The translations under genes were made by a program, and so were the position numbers. Below, in pieces: positions 58,027-64,000 of a DNA stretch of 64,000 nucleotides (position 1 is its first letter; every line of letters starts with the position of its first letter). The notes under the pieces are model-generated. The model had not been told where the DNA came from. It ran no database searches and saw nothing but the letters and a program-made list of their open reading frames with translations. The DNA is from Euryarchaeota archaeon SM23-78 (GTDB lineage Archaea; Nanobdellota; Nanobdellia; Woesearchaeales; SM23-78). The stretch covers positions 23,895 through 87,894 of the forward strand of contig LSSJ01000043.1 in NCBI GenBank assembly GCA_001595785.1, given 5' to 3'.

Positions 58027-59202
58027 TTAAACAAGAGGCTCTACTGTGTGTTTTCGTAATAACCTGCTGGTTTTGTAGTCTTTTTCTAGGGCTTTTAATC
58101 GGTTATATAATGCTTGGACAGAAATAAACATTTTATCCCCATCTCTTTTTAGCTGGTATTCTGGTATGTATGGAAACTGTTCTAGTACTCTGGCGTCATT
58201 CTCAAGTTCATAGTAGAACACAACCATCTCTCCTATTTTTCCTTCGTAGTTAAGCTCTCCTTGGGTTTTCCATTTCTGTAATGATGTTGGCAGGACTGGT
58301 CTGTACTCTTCAAGGAGTTTGATGTAGTTATTGTGGTCAGGAACTTCTGGTAATGCTGTGCTGCCTTTTGGTTTTGTTTTTTGCGGTATAGTGAATAAGA
58401 GACTTAGTACTTTACCTTGTTGTCTTCTTGGAGAAGGAATGCTTGTTACTCCGTATATCCAGTCCTCAAACTGCTCCCAGTACTCTTTTGTTTTGTCTGG
58501 CATTTCTTCTTTTGTAACACCGCTTCTCTTTTCCATTTCCTCTTTGACTGGCTGTACTGTTTCTTGTTGTACTTCATCATAAAATCTCTTGGCTAAATAC
58601 CATGTTTTTGCACTGCCTGGCTGTGTTATGTCAAAGCCTTTTGTTTTGGTTATTGGAATAACCAGTTTTTCAAGTTTCATCTCATCTAAATCCTTGGGTG
58701 CTTTGATGGTTTCAACCTCATTTACTGCGTCTAGCTCTGTTTTTCTTGAAATCTTTTTTAGCACTCTTGACATTAGGTAATCCCATCTTATAAAAGGGGA
58801 CTTTTCATAGCTCTTTTCACCATTTTTTATTACTTCAATTTCATATGTTCTTACCCCGTTTTTTCTTACGCCTTCTTTCCAGTCATCAACAACATCTTCA
58901 AGAAAGCCTTCTATTTTGCTGAACACCGGAACATATTCTGGGTTTACTACTTGCACTGTTGTTTTTAAGTCAAAAGATATTGAATCAAGAGAGATGTCTG
59001 GTGTTGGTTTTGGGGATTCGTCTGGAAGATTCTGTTTGTTATACCCTGTCATTGTTTTTAATTGTTCTTCTCCTCTATCTATTATTCCTTTTTTTATTGT
59101 TGTTAGCACTCTTTGGCTTGCTTTTATCATCTCTATTGTTGCTTCCTTGCCCATTTCTTCATAGGCTTTGGGTTTTACAAGAACCATGTTTTCTAAGTTC
59201 AT
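58027..59202 (-). CDS. Hypothetical protein, 391 residues
   Basis: No recognised family. It is soluble, acidic/basic mixed, with helical N-terminus (MNLENMVLVKPKAYEEMGKE), a long central region (FEDWIYGVTSIPSPRRQQGK) and a C-terminal helical part (YELENDARVLEQFPYIPEYQ). AAGGAGGTAATGAAA precedes ATG 59202; the ATG at 59208 is inside that leader. It is divergently transcribed from a TrmB-type regulator with several inverted repeats between, so it may be the regulated target. Confidence 0.6.
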   Translation of the reverse strand: MNLENMVLVKPKAYEEMGKEATIEMIKASQRVLTTIKKGIIDRGEEQLKTMTGYNKQNLPDESPKPTPDISLDSISFDLKTTVQVVNPEYVPVFSKIEGFLEDVVDDWKEGVRKNGVRTYEIEVIKNGEKSYEKSPFIRWDYLMSRVLKKISRKTELDAVNEVETIKAPKDLDEMKLEKLVIPITKTKGFDITQPGSAKTWYLAKRFYDEVQQETVQPVKEEMEKRSGVTKEEMPDKTKEYWEQFEDWIYGVTSIPSPRRQQGKVLSLLFTIPQKTKPKGSTALPEVPDHNNYIKLLEEYRPVLPTSLQKWKTQGELNYEGKIGEMVVFYYELENDARVLEQFPYIPEYQLKRDGDKMFISVQALYNRLKALEKDYKTSRLLRKHTVEPLV

Positions 59203-59252
59203 TTTCATTACCTCCTTACCTGTTATTTCAAGGTTTTTAATATATCCTCCTA

Positions 59253-59337
59253 AAGGATTCTCGGAAATCCTTCGGTAATATTGGTATAGTTATTAAAGTA
59301 TTTAAATTTTTGAGGTGAGAAATATCACCCCAATATT
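59253..59337. promoter_or_regulatory. Divergent control region with three inverted repeats
   Basis: AAGGATT-n6-AATCCTT (59253-59272), AATATTGG (59277-59284) with its complement CCAATATT (59330-59337), and GGTGA-n6-TCACC (59314-59329) lie between the unknown gene and the TrmB-type gene. A TATA box GGTTTATAAAG follows at 59342. These are plausible regulator sites. Confidence 0.5.
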
Positions 59338-59374
59338 CAAAAGGTTTATAAAGCCAGTAAGCATTCTAACCTTC

Positions 59375-60094
59375 ATGAACCAGAGATTATTAGAACAAGC
59401 AGATTTAACACCAACAGAAGCAAAGATATACTTATGCTTGCTAGAAAAAGGCTCAATAAGAGCAGGAGAGATATCCAGACACACGGGCATCCACAGAAGA
59501 AGTGTGTATGATGCAATTGAAAGACTAATACAAAAAGGCTTGGTGTCATACATTAAAACTAATAATCGACGCTACTATGAAGCAGCAAACCCACAAAGAC
59601 TACTAGATTTACTCAAAGAAAAAGAAGAAAATCTAAGAGAAGTAATGCCAGAACTTCAACTCCTAAGAAAACTATCAGAAGAAAAAAAAGAAGTATTATT
59701 TTTCAGAGGAAAACAAGCCATAAAAACAGTGTTTGCCGACCAGATACAAGCAGGCAAGGAAATACTGACCTTTGGAGACGCAGTAAATGTTAATGAGATA
59801 GTCAAATACTACTTCCCGCACTTTGATAAACAAAGAACCGAGAAGAACATCAAAGTAAGAATGATGTTTGACGAGAGCGCAAGAAAAGAAAAATACCTCA
59901 AACAAATACCCTTAACAGACATCAAATTCATAAAAAAAGGCAGCAAAGCACCAGTCTCAACAAATATATATGCTGACAAGGTATCCATAATTATGTGGGA
60001 GGAAAATCCCAAAGCTATATTAATAAAAGAAGCTTCCCTAGCAAATAGTTTTAGAAGTTACTTTGAATTCATGTGGGGGTTTGCAAAGAGATAA
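59375..60094 (+). CDS. TrmB-like transcriptional regulator
   Basis: A 239-residue regulator. The N-terminal winged helix (LTPTEAKIYLCLLEKGSIRA; GIHRRSVYDAIERLIQKGLV) is followed by a coiled linker (LLDLLKEKEENLREVMPELQ) and an effector domain with PLD-like strands (ILTFGDAVNVNEIVKYYFPH; VSIIMWEENPKAILIKE). It is smaller than the TrmB at 11766. The frame extends to 59315, but ATG 59375, 27 bases after the TATA box, fits a leaderless start. Confidence 0.82.
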   Translation: MNQRLLEQADLTPTEAKIYLCLLEKGSIRAGEISRHTGIHRRSVYDAIERLIQKGLVSYIKTNNRRYYEAANPQRLLDLLKEKEENLREVMPELQLLRKLSEEKKEVLFFRGKQAIKTVFADQIQAGKEILTFGDAVNVNEIVKYYFPHFDKQRTEKNIKVRMMFDESARKEKYLKQIPLTDIKFIKKGSKAPVSTNIYADKVSIIMWEENPKAILIKEASLANSFRSYFEFMWGFAKR

Positions 60095-60168
60095 GGGTTA
60101 AGCCTGTCCCTGTTTGAGAACTCAAGACTTAAGTTAATTTAAATTTAATTTAAAATTTTAAAATATTT

Positions 60169-60194
60169 ATTTGCTCGCTCACTTCGTTCGCGAG
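60169..60194 (+). promoter_or_regulatory. Hairpin leader before STT3-like gene
   Basis: ATTTGCTCGCTCACTTCGTT followed by CGCGAG: CTCGC pairs with GCGAG, and the 3' arm runs into GAGAG 8 bases before the ATG. It matches the secY leader element at 1793-1819 and likewise follows an A/T-only tract (60131-60168). Confidence 0.45.
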
Positions 60195-60201
60195 AGAAAA
60201 C

Positions 60202-61716
60202 ATGAAAAAACCTAAACTTAAACAAAGACCAAGGAATGGGCGGAGAATAACCAGCGAACACCTGGCCTTATTCCTGCTCTTCTGCTTAGTCATAGGAGCA
60301 AGGCTTTATTTTGGACTTCAAGAACCAGGCTTTGACTATGATGCTTATAATGCTTTAAGACAAGTAGAGCACATAAAAGAAACAGGAATGCCTTTGTATC
60401 AAGACCCTCTTAGTTATTCAGGAAGAACCACAGTATTCCCGCCTTTATTCTATTATCTATTAGCAGGCTTTAGTTTTATCTTTCCCTTAACCTTAGCTGC
60501 AAAGCTAATACCTAGTCTTTTCTTTGCAGCTTTAGTAATAGTTATTTATCTCATAACCAAATACATTACCAAGAATAAAACAGCTGCTTTTATCTCAGCC
60601 TTTTTCTCAGGCTTTGTGCCTATTGTATTCTCAACCCTAAGCCAAATCTCAATATATTCCTTAGTCCTGTTCCTTATTTTCCTGCTGAGCTATGCTTTTC
60701 TTAGAATAGAAGAAAAAGGCTTTGCTGTTCTAAGCATAGTGCTTGCCTTAATTCTGTTACTAACCCACACAACAGTCATTATCCTTCTCATAAGCCTCTT
60801 AATATATTTTATTATTCGCAGACTTGTAAAACAAAGGCTTAGCATAAGAGAAGTTGAGACCACTCTTTTCCTCTTATTCCTGGCTTTATGGTTCAACATC
60901 TTGTTATACAAAAAAGCCTTTTTTCTCCATGGCATAAGCTTTATCTGGCAGAACATACCTGCTCCTTTATTATCCTCTTATTTTCAAGAGATAAGCTTTG
61001 TAGGGGTTATATATGCGGTGGGAGTGCTTCCCCTCCTATTAGGTGTGTATGCTACTTATCATGAGTTCTTTAAGACCAGGAACAGAGGTGCAAGCTTATA
61101 CATAAGCTTTGCCCTTGTCTCCTTCCTTATGCTCTGGCTCAAACTAATTCCTTTCAGAACAGGGTTACTGTTTCTAAGCATGAATATTATTATACTCTCA
61201 GCTTACTCAATAAAGATAATCCTTGTAAGCCTGTCCAAAACCAAGATCCCTCGTCTATCAAACATAATTGCTGGCTTGTTCATCATTATTTTCATGCTCA
61301 CAACCCTGGCTCCTATTATAACCACTCTAACCAAGCATAAACCATCACTAGCAGATATTGAAGCCTTGGAATGGGTTAAGGAGAACACACATGAAAATGA
61401 TGTTATTCTAGGAAGAGTAGAAGAAGGCTTCTTAATAAATTACATAGCAGAAAGAAAGAATGTGGCTGATTCAAACTTTTTGTTCATCAAGAACATAGAT
61501 CAGAGATACAATGATATTAATAGCTTGTTCACCCTAAGGTTAAAATCAGAAGCTGTGAGACTAATAAACAAGTATGATATTGATTACATCTTTTTATCAA
61601 CCAAGACCATGGAGGAATATAATATATCCCGGCTTTTCTATGCTGAGGAAGACTGCTTTGAGCTTGCATATAATAAAGATGCTCTTGTTTATGAGTTCCT
61701 TAAGTGTGATATATGA
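60202..61716 (+). CDS. STT3/AglB-like GT-C membrane protein 1
   Basis: A 504-residue protein with about eleven membrane segments and a C-terminal soluble part. The first extracytoplasmic loop FDYDAYNALRQVEHIKETGM then PLYQDPLSYSG resembles the D-x-Y-x-x-R and DP segments of AglB/STT3 oligosaccharyltransferases. The C-terminal ALEWVKENTHENDVILGRVE is at the place of the WWDYG region but lacks it. It may be a glycosyltransferase using a lipid-linked sugar, not a canonical OST. It is translationally coupled (ATGA) to the next gene. Confidence 0.68.
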   Translation: MKKPKLKQRPRNGRRITSEHLALFLLFCLVIGARLYFGLQEPGFDYDAYNALRQVEHIKETGMPLYQDPLSYSGRTTVFPPLFYYLLAGFSFIFPLTLAAKLIPSLFFAALVIVIYLITKYITKNKTAAFISAFFSGFVPIVFSTLSQISIYSLVLFLIFLLSYAFLRIEEKGFAVLSIVLALILLLTHTTVIILLISLLIYFIIRRLVKQRLSIREVETTLFLLFLALWFNILLYKKAFFLHGISFIWQNIPAPLLSSYFQEISFVGVIYAVGVLPLLLGVYATYHEFFKTRNRGASLYISFALVSFLMLWLKLIPFRTGLLFLSMNIIILSAYSIKIILVSLSKTKIPRLSNIIAGLFIIIFMLTTLAPIITTLTKHKPSLADIEALEWVKENTHENDVILGRVEEGFLINYIAERKNVADSNFLFIKNIDQRYNDINSLFTLRLKSEAVRLINKYDIDYIFLSTKTMEEYNISRLFYAEEDCFELAYNKDALVYEFLKCDI

Positions 61717-63155
61717 TGAGCGCAACAGAGAAGAAGAGGAAAGAGAATAACTTGCTTATTGCATCATTAATACTAATAATTATTATTTTATCAACAGTGA
61801 TGTTCATAAGACTAGGCTTAGACAAGCCCTTGCTATCCCAAGGAGAATCTTATTATAATCTGCGAATTTCAGAAGCCCTGAAAAAAGACTTTTTCTTAAA
61901 TAAGGATCCGCTTCAAGAAACAATTTATGAACCTAACCCTCATCATTACTTAGCATCCTTTCTCTTAATCTTCTTACCTGTAAAATTACTCTCCTTTTTA
62001 TTTCCCTTAATCCTAGGCTTATTATCTGGTCTGCTCTTTTACAAACTACTCATACTACTCAAAATTAAACCCAAAAACGCAGCCTACTCTGTTATTGTAC
62101 TAGCAGTCACACCTGCTTTTATTATCCTATACACAGGGCTCTACCTTTATGGCTTTGCACTCTTCCTAAGCCTGTTAATACTCGTGCTTTTCCTTAATAA
62201 AAAACAAGGCTTGCAAGCCTTGGGCGGCTTATTACTCCCACTCCTGGCTTGGACAAACCTCACAGCCTTTTTAATCACCTTTATAATCCTGCTCTTCCTT
62301 TACATGGTTATTAAGAGAAACCTTGTGATACCCTTTCTCTCCCTTATCATTTCAGCCCTGGTCATATTTTTATTAACCCTGTTATCAAATTATACTCCTA
62401 GGATTCTTGGTTTCCATGGTTTTGCTTTTAGAAATATCCTCTCAGTGCTAAAAGCAGATATTGGGTTTGACCTATTTCTTCTAATTCTATTCTTAACAGG
62501 CTTTGTCATAGTATGGATTAAGGATGAAGCAAGAAGACTCTTCTATATGCCAGTGCTAGCGCTTGTAGCACTTTCCCTTTTTAACACTGTTGCAAGAATA
62601 TACATTAATTTTATAATAACTGTTTACTGTGTTAGTGCAATAACTTATTTTTATAAGAGGAAATGGGATTTGAAGATTATAAGAACAGGAACCATGATAT
62701 TAGTGCTCTGCAGCCTTGCTTTCTCAGTTACCAACCAAGCCAACCTGCTTGTAGATGCTCAGCCAAGCCAAGAAGTAATTAATTCCCTGGATTTTCTCAA
62801 AAACCAGTTAAAAGGCAAGGTTTTAACAACCGAGAAACAGGGCTTCTTAGTGGAGTATTACTCTAACAAACCAGTTTTACTGGATTCTAACTCTTATCTG
62901 CACTCAAACTATTCAGAGATAAGGAATGATATTAATGCTTTGTTCAGCAGTGTTAGACTATTAGAAGCAGAGCCTCTTCTAAAAAAACATGAGTTAAAAT
63001 ATATATTAATAACACCTACTATGAAAGAAGAGCTATGGGAGAATCGTGAACAAGGACTCTGGTTTCTTATGAAGAATAGTGAGGGCTTTATTAATAAATA
63101 CACACAGAACAACACAGAAATCTGGGAATACGTGGAGCCTAGAGAGAATGATTAA
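61713..63155 (+). CDS. STT3/AglB-like GT-C membrane protein 2
   Basis: A 480-residue paralogue of the preceding gene: ESYYNLRISEALKKDFFLNK then DPLQETIYEPNPHHYLASFL in the first loop, about eleven membrane segments, and a soluble end with LDFLKNQLKGKVLTTEKQGF, VEYYSNKPVLLDSNS and INALFSSVRLLEAEP (compare INSLFTLRLKSEAVR in copy 1). The first-loop Asp is Glu (ESYYNLR). The two probably form a heterodimer or act on successive sugars. Confidence 0.68.
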   Translation: MMSATEKKRKENNLLIASLILIIIILSTVMFIRLGLDKPLLSQGESYYNLRISEALKKDFFLNKDPLQETIYEPNPHHYLASFLLIFLPVKLLSFLFPLILGLLSGLLFYKLLILLKIKPKNAAYSVIVLAVTPAFIILYTGLYLYGFALFLSLLILVLFLNKKQGLQALGGLLLPLLAWTNLTAFLITFIILLFLYMVIKRNLVIPFLSLIISALVIFLLTLLSNYTPRILGFHGFAFRNILSVLKADIGFDLFLLILFLTGFVIVWIKDEARRLFYMPVLALVALSLFNTVARIYINFIITVYCVSAITYFYKRKWDLKIIRTGTMILVLCSLAFSVTNQANLLVDAQPSQEVINSLDFLKNQLKGKVLTTEKQGFLVEYYSNKPVLLDSNSYLHSNYSEIRNDINALFSSVRLLEAEPLLKKHELKYILITPTMKEELWENREQGLWFLMKNSEGFINKYTQNNTEIWEYVEPREND

Positions 63156-63156
63156 T

Positions 63157-63726
63157 TCATCTCTTAATTCTTTTTCTTGAGCTCTTGCCTTTACCACTAC
63201 TTTTACCCCTTATTTTACTACTGCTTTTATCACTTATTTTGCCTTCTTCTTTAAGAGTCTGTCTAATACCAACAATTAACAAAAAAGCACTCCAAATACC
63301 TAAGGCTAGGATGAGCTTGTTAGAAATCCAGCCAATTAATAAGATAGGACTAAGAGAATAGCACAGCACTGAAATAAGCCTGGTATACTTTATTCTACGA
63401 ACAAAGATTCTGATTATAAGGCTTAGAAGGAAAAAAAGAAAGGTGCCTGCAAACAAGTAAAAAAAGAACAGGCTCCCAGAGATTCCTGCTGAGTAATTGA
63501 TTAAACGCCAGTAATCAATATTGATACCTCTGAAAAGATTTAGATAAGTGGAATTGATTAAGATGAAAATAAAAGCAATAACAGCAGCTAATAAGCCAGA
63601 AGCTAGCAAGAGCTTGATATAATCCTCAAGAATCTTTTCCAAAGATCTCTTATTAATATTTTCAAATTCTCTTTCAGGATTAGCCAAAGTCCTGAAGCCC
63701 TGGATAATAGCTGATTTTAAGGTCAT
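63157..63726 (-). CDS. Yip1-like membrane protein
   Basis: A 189-residue protein with about five membrane segments after an N-terminal amphipathic region (GFRTLANPEREFENINKRSL), like archaeal Yip1-domain proteins. The basic Ser/Lys/Gly tail (SSSKIRGKSSGKGKSSRKRI) is disordered. ATG 63726 is preceded about 25 bases upstream by TTATATATAAA; the longer frame to 63828 crosses that promoter. It is convergent with the STT3-like pair (1-base gap). Confidence 0.65.
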   Translation of the reverse strand: MTLKSAIIQGFRTLANPEREFENINKRSLEKILEDYIKLLLASGLLAAVIAFIFILINSTYLNLFRGINIDYWRLINYSAGISGSLFFFYLFAGTFLFFLLSLIIRIFVRRIKYTRLISVLCYSLSPILLIGWISNKLILALGIWSAFLLIVGIRQTLKEEGKISDKSSSKIRGKSSGKGKSSRKRIKR

Positions 63727-63932
63727 TGTTACTTGAGATTTGTGTTTTATATATAAATATTTTGAATGGGTTGGGTTAAGTTGTATAAAGTTTATAATTT
63801 TTATCCTATCCCTGAAAGATTCCAACAATAAATAGCAAAATATTAAAGTCTGTTTATCTTCCCTTTTTCCTGTATGGTGGGGGTTGATGTTTTTTATTAT
63901 AAGCGTAAGCTCTATTTAGGAGGTGTTTTAAA

Positions 63933-64000
63933 ATGAATAAGATAATCTTATATGTGCTAGTGTGTATGCTGATATTCAGTAGTGTTCTTGGTGCTTCAAA
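63933..64000 (+). CDS. Exported protein, 5' end only
   Basis: The frame is open from ATG 63933 to the window edge: NKIILYVLVCMLIFSSVLGA is a signal peptide. The full AGGAGGTG site 8 bases upstream supports expression. The rest is outside the window, so the function cannot be told. Confidence 0.7.
   Translation, partial: MNKIILYVLVCMLIFSSVLGAS

Overview
The window is AT-rich, gene-dense archaeal DNA. The archaeal assignment rests on ribosomal proteins L30/L7-type, L34e and L14e, a minimal histone, RFC small subunit, FEN-1 with a PCNA box, Hjc resolvase, pelota, PAN, archaeal PheRS, Trm5, a tRNA-splicing endonuclease and an intron-containing tRNA. Many genes have a TATA-like box (TTTATAAA / CTTTATATA) about 25-30 nt before the ATG (leaderless mRNAs). 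Others have a Shine-Dalgarno reaching GGTGAT. The many Cys-containing lipoproteins, small hypothetical genes and short operons suggest a DPANN lineage (Woesearchaeota/Pacearchaeota-like); that placement is inference.

Layout. 1-5800: distal part of the spc ribosomal operon (rpsE 3' end, rpl30, a degenerate Nudix gene, rpl15, secY, a YidC/EMC3-like gene, a membrane protein, rpl34e, rpl14e). 5800-14700 (minus strand): LOG-like protein, pheT, pheS, a dCTP deaminase-Nudix fusion, a TrmB regulator, an FmrO-type 16S rRNA methyltransferase and pelota. 14700-25400: an envelope locus on the plus strand with a pilin-like anchored protein, a polytopic protein with a large exodomain, four related lipoproteins and two Tyr-rich exported proteins. 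It is interrupted by a cytidine deaminase-like gene and an unknown gene on the minus strand. 25400-32400: acetyltransferase, RFC small subunit, PRC-barrel protein, an AAA ATPase, a Cys-repeat lipoprotein and two radical SAM proteins. 32400-35500 (minus strand): EndoV-like gene, tRNA-Val with two apparent introns, a RelE-type pair, a Cas4-like nuclease and a PIN/AbrB pair. 35500-42400: methyltransferase, M24 peptidase, PfkB kinase, M29-like peptidase, PAN and a Cys-rich membrane protein. 42500-54700: homing endonuclease, Trm5, two transporters, a Cys-rich lipoprotein, MazG-like protein, FEN-1, a DEDD exonuclease, tRNA-splicing endonuclease, RNase Z, a PurF-like protein and histone. 54900-64000: Hjc, TspO, a Doc/RHH module, a PD-(D/E)XK protein, small membrane/PRC-barrel proteins, an unknown gene divergent from a TrmB-type regulator, two STT3/GT-C-like membrane proteins, a polytopic protein and the start of an exported protein.

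The least explained signals are these: (i) the lipoprotein/pilin-like locus, whose members share a C-terminal domain; (ii) a tRNA-Val that only folds canonically after removing a 44-nt anticodon-loop intron and a 15-nt D-arm insert, with the splicing endonuclease gene in the same window; (iii) a promoter-upstream element shared by a Cas4-like nuclease, a PIN/AbrB module and a homing endonuclease region; (iv) families of roughly 110-145 bp intergenic imperfect palindromes with conserved cores and locus-specific arms; (v) several enzyme-family proteins lacking catalytic residues (Nudix, EndoV, cytidine deaminase, PurF). No CRISPR array, rRNA gene or insertion sequence was seen. No intergenic gap exceeds about 300 bases.
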